The notes beneath the pieces were generated by a model, which worked only from the letters and a program-made list of their open reading frames with translations, was not told the DNA's origin and searched no databases. 54,513 bases of DNA from Desertifilum tharense IPPAS B-1220 (lineage in GTDB: Bacteria; Cyanobacteriota; Cyanobacteriia; Cyanobacteriales; Desertifilaceae): positions 1 through 54,513 of the forward strand of contig NZ_MJGC01000065.1 in assembly GCF_001746915.1 (NCBI RefSeq). The letters run 5' to 3'. This document shows positions 45,646 to 54,513 of the stretch, piece by piece (within the stretch, counting starts at the first letter, position 1; every line of letters begins with the position of its first letter). Both the position numbers and the translations under genes were made by a program.

Positions 45646-48600
45646 ATGTCCTCTTCTACACCAGAACCTTATCAACTCATTCCCCCAGAAATTAAAAATG
45701 ATGAATTTTATTTGGCTATTCAGAAGTTAGCTCGTGAGGCTAACATTAAAACTGTGCTAGAAATCGGTTCTTCGTCAGGAGGGGGAAGCACTGAAGCATT
45801 TGTCAAAGGACTCCGCGAAAATCCGAATCAGCCGACTTTGTTTTGTATGGAGGTTGCCAAGCTAAGATTTGCTGAATTACAAAATAATTATAAGCAGGAT
45901 ACGTTTGTCAAATGCTATAACGTTTCCTCAGTAGCAATAGATCAATTTCCAACAGAAGCTGAAGTTATTGATTTTTATAATACTCAAGCTACTAATCTTA
46001 CTCGATACCCACTTTCTCAAGTTTTAGAATGGTTGCATCAAGATATTGAATATGTCAAAAATTCTGGCGTATCTGATGCGGGCATTAAGCAAATTAAACA
46101 GGAAAATCAAATCGAAACCTTCGATCTTGTTCTAATTGATGGTTCGGAGTTTACTGGAGTTGCCGAACTACAAGAAGTTTATGGAGCAACTTTTTTATTA
46201 CTAGATGACATTACAACTTATAAAAATTATCACAATTACTATCAACTGCTTCAAGACAAAAACTATACATTAATTGCGGAAAATAAACTGTTACGAAATG
46301 GCTATGCAATTTTTCAAAAGAGCGATCGAGAGAGTCCCTTTAGTTTTTCAGAAGAACAGTCAGAACAATTATTGGTAAAAAGGTTAATAAAGCCTGGAAT
46401 GACTGTTTTTGATGTTGGGGCAAATTTAGGTGATTATACACTTTTATTTAGTCAATTAGTGGGGATATCAGGTAAAGTTTATGCTTTTGAACCCACTGCA
46501 ACAATTTTTCAAAAATTGCAGCATCGACTTGAACAGGCAAAGTGTCAAAATTCAAGCGCGATCCAAAAAGCTGTTTATTCGGAAAATACCACTGTAGAAT
46601 TCCATGAGTTTTCAGAAGAGTATTCCGTTTGGAATAGCATTGGTATTCCTAAAATGCTGAATCCTAAAACAGGTTCAGAATATGTCCCTATTGTTAAAAG
46701 CGAGCAAATTCCAGCGATTACTCTAGACTCTTTTTGTCAAAAAGAGAAAATTGATAAGATCGATTACCTAAAACTAGATGTTGAAGGTGCTGAAAGTGAT
46801 GCTTTGCAAGGTATGTTGAGTTTATTAAGAAATCGTCAAATTGGATTTATTCAATTTGAAATTTCCCAGAAAATGCTAGAGGGATTAAATCATACTGCCA
46901 AAGAAACTTTTGACCTATTAATTGAAAATGGCTATGAATGTCACCGCATTCAACCGAACGGTCAAGTTGGCGAACAAGTGAGTAACTCTAACTCATTTTA
47001 TGAAAACTATATTGCCTTCCCAGAATTGCCTATTCACTTTTTTACTATTGTATTAAATGGCGAACCGTTTATCCGCTATCATATCGAGATTTTGCAAAAG
47101 CTTCCCTTCAAATGGCATTGGCATATTGTCGAAGGTGTGGCGGATCTCAAACATGATACTGCGTGGGCGTTGAGAAATGGTGGGCAAGTCAGCGATGATT
47201 TACACAATCAGGGACGCAGTAATGATGGTACTAGCGAGTATTTAGATAAATTAGCGGCTGAGTATCCTCAACAAGTCACTGTTTACCGCAAACCCGAAGG
47301 GCAATTTTGGGATGGTAAGCGAGAAATGACGAATGCGCCTTTAGCAAATATTGCTGAAGAGTGTTTGTTATGGCAAATTGATGTTGATGAACTTTGGACA
47401 AGCGAACAAGTTATAACTCTGCGCCAGATGTTCGTTGAAAATTTAGAGAAAACGGCTGCTTATTTTTGGTGCTGGTATTTTGTGGGAGAAAAACTGATTA
47501 TTAGCACTCGTCATTGCTATGCGGAAAATCCTGCACAAGATTGGTTAAGAGTATGGCGCTACAAGCCGGGTTACTTTTGGGCAGCGCATGAACCTCCTGT
47601 TTTAGTAGAATCGCAAGCAGACGGTCAATTAGTGAATATTGCTGCTCTTAATCCATTTTTGCATGACGAAACTGAAAAGCAAGGTTTGGTATTCCAACAT
47701 TTTGCTTATGTCACGCCTCAACAGTTGCAATTTAAAGAGAAATACTATGGCTATGCCAATGCAGTTGGCTATTGGGAATCTCTTCAGTCTCAACAGCAAT
47801 TCCCAGTCATGTTACGGGATTATTTTCCTTGGGTACGCGATGAAACGCGAGTTGATACAATAGATAGCTTGGGAATTGTGCCGATTGCTCGACGTTCTTC
47901 AAGTCAAGATAACTGGCAATTTGTAGAAATTACAAATAAATCGATTGAACTTCAGACTTCTGAGCGGTTATTTCCGAGCATTATTGTCGATGGCGTGTTT
48001 TTCCAAATGTACAATACAGGAATTGCACGGGTTTGGCGATCGCTGTTAGAAGAATGGACGAAAACAGGGTTTGCTCGACACGTCGTTGTTTTAGATCGTG
48101 CCAATAGCGCCCCTAAAATTCCGGGCGTCTGGTATCGCACTGTAGCCGCTTATGACTATAACGCCGTAGAAGCTGATAGAGCGATGGTCCAACAAGTTTG
48201 CGACGAAGAAGGCGCTTCACTGTTTATCTCAACCTACTACTCTACGCCCTTAACGACTCCTTCAGCATTTTTAGCCTATGATATGATTCCCGAAGTGATG
48301 GAATGGGATTTGAGTTCCCCGATGTGGCGGGAAAAACATCGTGCCATCCAACAAGCTTCCACTTTTTTATCAATTTCTCAAAATACTGCAAAAGATTTGG
48401 CAGCAATCTTTCCAGAAATTGAGGAACAAAACGTTAAAGTTGCCTTATGTGGGGTGCCTAACAACTTTACCCCCGCAAATCCTTCAGAAATTAATGCGTT
48501 TAGAAGTAAGTATGGCATCAACAAGCCCTATTTTATGATTGTGGGTTTGAGTGGAGGCTATAAGAACACAACTTTGTTTTTACAAGCTTTTAGCCAGTTA

Positions 48601-49452
48601 CCCACTCGGTTAGCTTTCGATCTCGTCTTTACAGGGAGTGGAAGTAAATTTCCTGATGAGTTTCGACCATTTACCGCAGGTTGTACGGTGCATTTATTGC
48701 AACTGCCTGATGATGAACTAAAAGCTGCTTATTCTGGAGCGATCGCGCTCGTATATCCTTCTAAGTATGAAGGCTTTGGTTTACCCATTGTTGAAGCTTT
48801 GGCTTGCGGTTGTCCAGTGATTACTTGTCCAAATGCTTCAATTCCTGAAGTTGCTGGAAATGCAGCGATTTATGTGAATGATAGCGATGTTAACGGTTTA
48901 GCAAATGCCTTGTGCGATGTCCAGAAACCTGAAACGCGCAATGCCCTAATCTTAGCAGGCTTACAGCAGGCGAAGCAGTTCTCTTGGCAAAGGATGGCTG
49001 AAGTTGTAAGCCATACTTTACTAGAAGCGACTTTGGCACATTTATATCTGCGTCAGACTAACTTAATTCTATTTCCTGATTGGCAGCAACCCGAAGAGGT
49101 TTTAGGGGCTATGTTAGTAGAGGCGATCGCAACAATAGCAACTCATCCCCACAGCCGAGCGATCGCGTTACTGATTGATACCACCAATATTACACCAGAA
49201 GAAGCAGATTTATTTCTTTCGAGCGTCGCCATGCATCTCATGATGGAACAAGAGTTAGATATTAGTGAAACTCTAGGGATTCAACTGATTGGAGAATTAA
49301 GCGAAATGCAATGGCAAGTGTTGCGCGATCGCCTTTGGGGTCGCCTTCAGTTAGACTATGAAAGTCAAGCTGCAATTACCTGTAGAAATCTCGAAGAACT
49401 TCCCGCCTATTCTTTAGAAACCCTTAGTCAGACTCAGTTTTCTGTCAGCTAA
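45646..49452 (+). CDS. Multi-domain methyltransferase/glycosyltransferase fusion
   Basis: 1268 residues in one frame, with GGAAAG before the ATG. Domains: residues 30-220 class I methyltransferase- or cephalosporin-hydroxylase-like (LEIGSSSGGGSTEAF, FDLVLIDGSEFTG). 240-440 FkbM methyltransferase (GMTVFDVGANLGDYTLLF, DYLKLDVEGAESDAL). 460-745 GT2-like or related domain (FFTIVLNGEPFIRYH, WQIDVDELW). 776-1120 GT4 (IIVDGVFFQMYNTGIARVWR, KYEGFGLPIVEALACG with Glu1042/Glu1050). 1133-1268 a C-terminal domain I do not recognise. Such fusions are typical of surface-glycan or glycoprotein loci. It neighbours an OGT-like enzyme and a pilin, so a role in assembling and methylating a pilin or surface glycan is inferred. 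Confidence 0.85.
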   Translation: MSSSTPEPYQLIPPEIKNDEFYLAIQKLAREANIKTVLEIGSSSGGGSTEAFVKGLRENPNQPTLFCMEVAKLRFAELQNNYKQDTFVKCYNVSSVAIDQFPTEAEVIDFYNTQATNLTRYPLSQVLEWLHQDIEYVKNSGVSDAGIKQIKQENQIETFDLVLIDGSEFTGVAELQEVYGATFLLLDDITTYKNYHNYYQLLQDKNYTLIAENKLLRNGYAIFQKSDRESPFSFSEEQSEQLLVKRLIKPGMTVFDVGANLGDYTLLFSQLVGISGKVYAFEPTATIFQKLQHRLEQAKCQNSSAIQKAVYSENTTVEFHEFSEEYSVWNSIGIPKMLNPKTGSEYVPIVKSEQIPAITLDSFCQKEKIDKIDYLKLDVEGAESDALQGMLSLLRNRQIGFIQFEISQKMLEGLNHTAKETFDLLIENGYECHRIQPNGQVGEQVSNSNSFYENYIAFPELPIHFFTIVLNGEPFIRYHIEILQKLPFKWHWHIVEGVADLKHDTAWALRNGGQVSDDLHNQGRSNDGTSEYLDKLAAEYPQQVTVYRKPEGQFWDGKREMTNAPLANIAEECLLWQIDVDELWTSEQVITLRQMFVENLEKTAAYFWCWYFVGEKLIISTRHCYAENPAQDWLRVWRYKPGYFWAAHEPPVLVESQADGQLVNIAALNPFLHDETEKQGLVFQHFAYVTPQQLQFKEKYYGYANAVGYWESLQSQQQFPVMLRDYFPWVRDETRVDTIDSLGIVPIARRSSSQDNWQFVEITNKSIELQTSERLFPSIIVDGVFFQMYNTGIARVWRSLLEEWTKTGFARHVVVLDRANSAPKIPGVWYRTVAAYDYNAVEADRAMVQQVCDEEGASLFISTYYSTPLTTPSAFLAYDMIPEVMEWDLSSPMWREKHRAIQQASTFLSISQNTAKDLAAIFPEIEEQNVKVALCGVPNNFTPANPSEINAFRSKYGINKPYFMIVGLSGGYKNTTLFLQAFSQLPTRLAFDLVFTGSGSKFPDEFRPFTAGCTVHLLQLPDDELKAAYSGAIALVYPSKYEGFGLPIVEALACGCPVITCPNASIPEVAGNAAIYVNDSDVNGLANALCDVQKPETRNALILAGLQQAKQFSWQRMAEVVSHTLLEATLAHLYLRQTNLILFPDWQQPEEVLGAMLVEAIATIATHPHSRAIALLIDTTNITPEEADLFLSSVAMHLMMEQELDISETLGIQLIGELSEMQWQVLRDRLWGRLQLDYESQAAITCRNLEELPAYSLETLSQTQFSVS

Positions 49453-49541
49453 TTGAATCTCAGCTTGGGGGCGATCGCTCTTTTGCTCGATCTGGGTATC
49501 CTAACCCTATAGACTCTAGGTTACATCAGGAAAACTCAGCA

Positions 49542-49967
49542 ATGCAAAAGGTTCAAGCCAACTCAGAATATCAAGATCAGCTTGACAGACGTGCTAAAAC
49601 GCAGATGTTGCAAAGAGCGATCGCCGCTATTGGGTTACTCTCATTTTTGGGAGGTGCTGCGTTTACTGCCTTTGACTCTGTGAAGCAGATCGCAAAATCG
49701 GGTTTAACCCCCACAGAAGTGGCAGCCCCTACCGTAGAAGATCAACTCGCCTCCCAAGAAAAAGGTTTCCAAAGTGTTTTAGCCAGAGAACCCCAAAATG
49801 CAGTTGCTTTAGAAGGCTTGGCACGGGTACGTTGGCAACAGAATAACTTTCAAGGTGCCTTAGAACCCGTAGAAACCCTAGTCCAGCTTTACCCAAATCG
49901 TCCCGAATTTCAATCGCTTTTAAGCCAAGTGCAAGAAAAACTTGCAGAGACTCAACCCTCGCAGTAA
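49542..49967 (+). CDS. Membrane-anchored TPR protein
   Basis: 141 residues. An N-terminal cytoplasmic segment, one membrane helix (about 26-44, AIAAIGLLSFLGGAAFTAF), and two TPR-like units from residue 70 (FQSVLAREPQNAVALEGLARVRW, FQGALEPVETLVQLYPNRPEF). It may dock partners at the membrane next to the pilin locus. It is convergent with the OGT-like gene, and the two reading frames overlap by 16 bases at their 3' ends. Confidence 0.8.
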   Translation: MQKVQANSEYQDQLDRRAKTQMLQRAIAAIGLLSFLGGAAFTAFDSVKQIAKSGLTPTEVAAPTVEDQLASQEKGFQSVLAREPQNAVALEGLARVRWQQNNFQGALEPVETLVQLYPNRPEFQSLLSQVQEKLAETQPSQ

Positions 49968-52183
49968 CGCTGCCACATTTGTTCGTAGGCGTTTTCCATT
50001 TCCCTCGCGAAGCGCTTACCATTCCAGAGGGGGGCTGTTTGTCGCGATCGCAATAACTTCCAAGTCACGAGTTGGCGTAAACTCGGATCTAGCCCCAAGC
50101 GTACCCCCCACTCTACATACTCCTCATCCGTCCAAGCAATGCCTTCAGTTATCCCTGCATTCACCAGCATCGTATAACTATTGCGGCTCGAAAACTCATC
50201 TCCCACCCGCGTCACCAAGGGGATACCCATCCACAGAGTTTCTAAGGTTGTCGTCGCCCCATTGTAAGGATAAGTATCTAAAACCACATCCGCAATATTC
50301 AAATTTGCCCGATGGATCGGTTCAGAAGGTACCCCCGGTAAAAACCGGAACCGATCTGGGTTAATCCCTTCTTCTGCTGCCAATTCTAAGAAGAAACGTT
50401 TCACAGAAGTCTCGTCTGCTAATCCTTTGACTGCAAAATAACTATTGGGAACCTGTTTAAGAATTTGCAACTGCAAGCGCGTGGTTTCCCGATGGCGTTT
50501 ATACCCCCGTTGGGCGCTAAAGTAAACAATGGCATCCTCTTCAATCTCAAAATCTTCCCGTCGCCAAGTGGGAACCGCCACCTCAAACCCATCTACGGCT
50601 ACATAGGTTTGGGGAAGTCGCCAAATTTTTTCGCGGTAGTAGGTTGAAGCCGACTCCGGTAAAACGTAAGGATCGGCAATATAATAGTCAATCGCAGGTA
50701 CGCCCGATGCATCCCAACCTAACCAAGTGACTTGAATGGGTGCAGGTTTGAGCGCCATTACCTCACAGGTAACATCCAGGGTAACGCTATCAAGCTCGAT
50801 CAAGATATCAATCTCATCTTGAAAGATTTGCTCGGCAATTTCTAGCGTCTCGCCTTTGAACTTACGCGCCTCGGTAAATTGATTGACATACCACTCCTGA
50901 ATCGGGTCATCAATGGCTTTGTAGCTGATAAAGTAACCGTAGAGTTCCACGCGATCGCGATCGTGATGGTTCAGCAACCACCGCGCTAGCCAACCTACGG
51001 AATGCTGACAGAAACAGTGGGAAATATACCCCAGTCGCAAAGGGCGTTTATTTTCCCGTCGCTGGCTGCGCCACAGTTGATGGCGTTGAGCATAGCGTTG
51101 AGCAGGTTCTGCGGCGTAGGTTTGGACGTTATCTTGAAACAGTTGAGCAAGCTGATTTTGTAAAACGCGGTTCCCTTCGGCTTCATCTCGCAGATAGGGA
51201 AAAAAGAACGCCGAGTTAATTAGTCGTAATGCTTGAACTGAAATCAGATTTAAAGGATACTCGGAAACGATCGCGTGTAGAGAGTTCTCCAGCTTATCTA
51301 ACCACTCTAGCGCCTCATCCCAATAGCCTCCCGCATTCATCAACCCCCGCATGACGAGATGGTTGGCAAAAATTTGCTCTAGCAGGGTTTGCGATCGCTC
51401 GTAGCATAATTTGGCTGTAGCCATACCTTTCTCATACTCGCCAGCATTCTGATAAAAAGAGGCTAACTGCGTTAAGGCTTCAGAACGATCTGGATCGAGT
51501 TGCAAGCTTAACTCAGCATAGCGTGTCGCGAGTTTTGGCAGTTTCAGTGTATAGTTTGCTTCTAAAGCCGTCAATAATAATAGATTTGCATAATCTTGAG
51601 GTGAAGTTGCAAACGGCAAACAAGCTTCTACGAATTCTAAGGAGAGTGGATCTAAGAGCGCAAAGTCTAAAACCTGTCCGAGAAGGTGCAGGAGTAAATC
51701 AGAATTCACTTCTATTTTAGGTAAGGAGCGCAATTGCTCTAAAATCCCTAACGTTTCCAGATCCTCGCCTGAATAGTTTTCTAATTTAATCGCCAGTTGT
51801 ACCAACAACAGCAAGTTATTAAAATTGTCAGGGATTAGTTCTCGGATATGTTGGCGAATTGCCCAAGCTACAGCATAGTTTTCTTGATAAGCTTGGCGTT
51901 CCGCCTCTTGATGCAAGACTTGCACAAGTTGCAGGGTATGTGCTTCTATTTCTTCTGGCGCACTTTCTGCGATCGCCATAAACCAAGTTGCCTGTGCTTC
52001 GGCTTCTTGTCCTTGCAATACCAAGAGTAAGCCTAGATGCCAGTAATGAGCAAGATGATCTGGCTCTTTTGCGATCGCCTGTTCGTAAAGACTCGCCGCT
52101 TGAGTATAATCTCCTTTATCCCAATACTGCTGGGCTTGTTCTTGCCATTGAGGAACTGAAGAACTTGGCAAATTAGGGTTCAT
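49952..52183 (-). CDS. O-GlcNAc transferase-like protein (SPY/OGT, GT41)
   Basis: 743 residues from the ATG at 52183; a TTG at 52198 in frame is possible. The N-terminal half is TPR/HAT-like helical repeats (for example AASLYEQAIAKEPDHLAHYWHLG). From about residue 380 the GT41 domain starts: GYISHCFCQHSVGWLARW with a candidate catalytic His394, YGYFISYKA, and WLGWDASGVPAIDYYIADPY. The C-terminal DTYPYNGATTTLETLWMGIPLVT is the nucleotide-sugar-binding signature. Family enzymes attach GlcNAc or fucose to Ser/Thr. It lies directly beyond the pilin terminator. Confidence 0.9.
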   Translation of the reverse strand: MNPNLPSSSVPQWQEQAQQYWDKGDYTQAASLYEQAIAKEPDHLAHYWHLGLLLVLQGQEAEAQATWFMAIAESAPEEIEAHTLQLVQVLHQEAERQAYQENYAVAWAIRQHIRELIPDNFNNLLLLVQLAIKLENYSGEDLETLGILEQLRSLPKIEVNSDLLLHLLGQVLDFALLDPLSLEFVEACLPFATSPQDYANLLLLTALEANYTLKLPKLATRYAELSLQLDPDRSEALTQLASFYQNAGEYEKGMATAKLCYERSQTLLEQIFANHLVMRGLMNAGGYWDEALEWLDKLENSLHAIVSEYPLNLISVQALRLINSAFFFPYLRDEAEGNRVLQNQLAQLFQDNVQTYAAEPAQRYAQRHQLWRSQRRENKRPLRLGYISHCFCQHSVGWLARWLLNHHDRDRVELYGYFISYKAIDDPIQEWYVNQFTEARKFKGETLEIAEQIFQDEIDILIELDSVTLDVTCEVMALKPAPIQVTWLGWDASGVPAIDYYIADPYVLPESASTYYREKIWRLPQTYVAVDGFEVAVPTWRREDFEIEEDAIVYFSAQRGYKRHRETTRLQLQILKQVPNSYFAVKGLADETSVKRFFLELAAEEGINPDRFRFLPGVPSEPIHRANLNIADVVLDTYPYNGATTTLETLWMGIPLVTRVGDEFSSRNSYTMLVNAGITEGIAWTDEEYVEWGVRLGLDPSLRQLVTWKLLRSRQTAPLWNGKRFAREMENAYEQMWQRYCEG

Positions 52184-52221
52184 AGGTAAAGCGATCAACT
52201 CTTTTTGTCTTAAGTATGTCG

Positions 52222-52259
52222 AAAAAAATAGGGGATGTCAGTGACTCCCCCCATTTTTT
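52222..52259 (-). terminator. Terminator of the pilin gene
   Basis: On the minus strand a G-rich arm (AATGGGG) pairs with CCCCTATT and is flanked by A6 and T7 tracts, the form of an intrinsic terminator. It sits 51 bases after the pilin stop and 39 bases before the OGT-like start. The OGT-like gene therefore probably needs its own promoter or readthrough. Confidence 0.7.
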
Positions 52260-52309
52260 GAAAAGACTTAGATTGTAACGATTTTTCAATCTCAGAAATC
52301 GTTAGACTT

Positions 52310-52933
52310 CTATTTAATGGCTCTCCAAGGCTTAGCTTGAAAATCAGGAACTTTTACTTCAGTAGCACTAGGTGTACCAGCGCAGATGATATTGGTGGCT
52401 GAGTTAGGTCTGGCAGGTAGTGCGGTAGAGAAACCTGTTGGGTTGTTAATATCAGCTATGTTGGGGCTGAATTTGCCAACGAACTCGCTTTCACACATCA
52501 CTGCTAGCGAGGTTACTTCAGATACCGTTGCACTACCGACTTGACCTAGCCAAGTAATCCCTAGATAAGACCGAAGTGGTACTTGCAGAGAACCTGCCCG
52601 GTTAGATACCGCAGTAGCGTCTGCTTGGGTATGAAGACCATAGGCATAGTTTTCGGTTTGAGTCGCAATTCCAAGTCCAAGAGTGGATACATCTGAAGTA
52701 AAGCTACCTCTTTCCATCAGCGCAGCTTGTTGAGCGCGGTTCATAGAACCGACATAAGTTTTCGCTTCAGACTGTTTAGCTTTGTTGGCTTGGTTCAGGA
52801 AGGAAGGCAGCGCGATCGCAGACAGAATACCGATGATGATGATAACAACTAAGAGTTCAATTAGGGTGAAGCCTTGTTCTTCTTGCTTGTCGAGTAGGTG
52901 TTGTAAGAATTTGGCTTGAAAGTCGCTTTTCAT
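52310..52933 (-). CDS. Type IV pilin-like protein (PilA)
   Basis: 207 residues. A 21-residue charged leader ends in EEQG, followed by the conserved FTLIELLVVIIIIGILSAIA. PilD-type peptidase would cleave after Gly21, and Glu26 is the fifth-residue Glu of the mature pilin. The mature part is 186 residues, with Cys147 and Cys184 as a likely C-terminal disulfide loop. It is rich in Ser/Thr/Ala (possible O-glycosylation sites). The ATG has AAGGAGA ten bases upstream. It is probably a major or minor pilin for motility, adhesion or DNA uptake. Transcription appears separate from the OGT-like gene. Confidence 0.9.
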   Translation of the reverse strand: MKSDFQAKFLQHLLDKQEEQGFTLIELLVVIIIIGILSAIALPSFLNQANKAKQSEAKTYVGSMNRAQQAALMERGSFTSDVSTLGLGIATQTENYAYGLHTQADATAVSNRAGSLQVPLRSYLGITWLGQVGSATVSEVTSLAVMCESEFVGKFSPNIADINNPTGFSTALPARPNSATNIICAGTPSATEVKVPDFQAKPWRAIK

Positions 52934-53048
52934 TTAGGTTTTCTCCTTGAGGGGGGGGATGCTTCTAACTCCTGTAGGTAGATTACCCACTTACGATCGA
53001 TTTCATATCACTTCTGCCAAAAAAATTTTCCTGATTTCTAAAACTGGC

Positions 53049-54344
53049 TCAGGAAGGGCGTTCCAGCAAAACATATCCTAACTCTTCTAGACTAATGAGA
53101 AGTTGGACAATCGCTCCCCAAGCTTCCCCTTCACTTGTAGGCTCCAATGTTAAGGGATTTAAAGGACGAATACGTTGCCAAATTTCTACCAGTGCGGAGA
53201 CAGGTAAAGTTTGACTGACCAAAGGCAGCAAACACGCCACCATCAGGCTATCGATGACCAGAGGGCCAGGTACAATTGGGAGAAACTGAGTCAGCTCTAG
53301 AACCTGCTGTTGTACAATACAATGTTGCATCGTTTCATAGAGAGCAGGCGTCCTCAGTTGGGGATGGAAGGAGACTTGGGCGTTTTGCCATTCTTGATCT
53401 GTCCATTCCGACGGAGATTCCGCAGGCTCTTCTAGATTAGGGTGTCCGCACCAAAATTCGAGGGTCGGGTGAATGGGGTTCAACAGTTCAAATAGTTGTA
53501 GCTGTTCGCTGAGGGACATTTCTGCAAGGCGCAGGGTCAAAAAAATTGGTAGGTCTTCAATATTTTGGAATAAAGTTTCTAAATCCCACTGCTTCGCCCG
53601 TACCATACTGATAAACTCTAGATTGGCACTTTCCAGACCATTGAACAGTTCTGAGAATCGAAAGCCTTTAATGCTAGGAAACAAGTAGTCTCGCAGAATT
53701 GCTGCTTCACCGGCTTCTGTGCTGTGCTTAGGTAGCCAAGTTAGCTCTTTTAAAAGATTTCCCTTATTAAGCAACCCCATCATCTCTCGGACTTTGGCAA
53801 TTTCATTTTTGTCTGGGGTATCTTGAAGCAGACCTAATTCAGCAAAAAAGCCCTTTGCTCGGTAGTTATAGAAACGAGCGATCGCGCTGTCAACTTTAAC
53901 GCGGATAATCCCGTCAGGTTGAAGCTTGTTCTGGAGCAATTGGAACCCGACAGCCGCATCCGAAAATTGATCTAAAGCATTTTCAGCATTAATATAGTCA
54001 AATTTTTGAGTAATTTCTCCAAATCTTTCTAAGGGACAAACTTGAAACTCTACATTTTGAAGTCCGTAATGTTGCAAGTGTCTCTGAGCTATCTCGATGG
54101 CGGTAGCAGAACAGTTCAATGCAAGAATTTTAGCACTGGGGTTTGCTAAGGCTAATGCCAGGGTACTATAGCCATTCCCGCAGTTCAAATCGACAATCTT
54201 CTTGTCTTGTAGAGCGACAATTTTTTGATGTCTTAAATAGCTAGCTGTCACAAAACTGTAAGTATAAAGAACAACTGGACTATTAAAGGAAGATTGTTCT
54301 AATGCGATTTCAGACATTGAACTGTTGGATGCAGAAATATTCAT
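53049..54344 (-). CDS. Class I SAM-dependent methyltransferase with helical C-terminal domain
   Basis: 431 residues from ATG 54344, supported by AAGG eleven bases upstream. A GTG at 54356 is an alternative. Residues 40-165 are a methyltransferase Rossmann fold (KIVDLNCGNGYSTLALALA, ILALNCSATAIEIAQRHLQ, FDYINAENALDQFSD). The C-terminal half (about 230-431) has helical repeats and a winged-helix-like segment (LVEIWQRIRPLNPL). It resembles cyanobacterial methyltransferases beside pilin and OGT genes. It could methylate a pilin or its glycan. It lies 116 bases upstream of the pilin gene on the same strand, so co-expression is possible. Confidence 0.8.
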   Translation of the reverse strand: MNISASNSSMSEIALEQSSFNSPVVLYTYSFVTASYLRHQKIVALQDKKIVDLNCGNGYSTLALALANPSAKILALNCSATAIEIAQRHLQHYGLQNVEFQVCPLERFGEITQKFDYINAENALDQFSDAAVGFQLLQNKLQPDGIIRVKVDSAIARFYNYRAKGFFAELGLLQDTPDKNEIAKVREMMGLLNKGNLLKELTWLPKHSTEAGEAAILRDYLFPSIKGFRFSELFNGLESANLEFISMVRAKQWDLETLFQNIEDLPIFLTLRLAEMSLSEQLQLFELLNPIHPTLEFWCGHPNLEEPAESPSEWTDQEWQNAQVSFHPQLRTPALYETMQHCIVQQQVLELTQFLPIVPGPLVIDSLMVACLLPLVSQTLPVSALVEIWQRIRPLNPLTLEPTSEGEAWGAIVQLLISLEELGYVLLERPS

Positions 54345-54513
54345 TAAAGTCAACACCTTGAATTGGATTTTTGTTTAATCTACAGCCAATAAAAAAATAA
54401 GATATTTATTAACTTATGGCTGATTTTTCTGGATGAAAATGTATGCTTTTCAACCAAATTAATTTCAATTATTCCATTTATTATTAATTATGAATTCGTT
54501 CTTTCCAAAAAAA

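Overview
This window is cyanobacterial chromosome. The evidence is a cyanobacterial-order ATP synthase operon (I-like, a, c, b', b, delta, alpha, gamma, with no beta/epsilon), a single-helix high-light-inducible protein, a CpcS-type phycobiliprotein lyase, a Ycf66 protein, an NblS/Hik33-type sensor kinase, an isoleucyl-tRNA synthetase carrying a CAAD-type membrane insert, and many GCGATCGC (HIP1) octamers. I cannot name the genus. The density of short tandem repeats, MITE-like elements and TnpB-type elements fits many filamentous or colonial cyanobacteria, but that is only an impression.

Layout. 1-65: edge of a very GC-rich minus-strand ORF. 238-6225: atp operon, closed by a terminator. 6397-9033: two adjacent M16 peptidase subunits, one with and one without the zinc motif. 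9119-10258: hli gene and an alpha/beta hydrolase. 10296-11640: a solitary TnpB element whose gene is frameshifted. 11836-13495: formamidase fmdA and zinc-ribbon fmdB, separated by a MITE; upstream lie two NtcA-type palindromes, one with a correctly spaced -10 box. 13846-13965: a 39-residue membrane protein. 14295-24928: exopolysaccharide island (WecG/TagA-type transferase, two GT4, one GT2, clan-A glycosidase, O-antigen ligase/polymerase-like protein, Wzx-like flippase, Wzc/BY-kinase), with a second copy of the same MITE between wzc and wzx.

25308-36468: mainly housekeeping and regulatory genes (DUF1350, DNA polymerase III delta', small membrane proteins, TIGR03792-like protein, zinc-ribbon protein, methyltransferase, purD-nblS, TPR lipoprotein-like or secreted protein, cpcS, HHL1-like protein, orphan ParA). 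36471-36786: heptamer-based minisatellite. 36799-40218: ileS. 40260-40636: a second TnpB-type element reduced to its ends. 40657-44177: ycf66, gnd and an unknown gene.

44245-54344: a cluster of TPR proteins, a 1268-residue methyltransferase/glycosyltransferase fusion, an SPY/OGT-type O-GlcNAc transferase-like protein, a type IV pilin-like protein and another methyltransferase. I read this as a candidate pilin or surface-protein glycosylation locus. The observations I would follow first are this cluster, the NtcA-type control region of fmdAB, the cysteine module shared by NblS and a small zinc-ribbon membrane protein, and the paired TnpB-type elements inserted just upstream of two genes.
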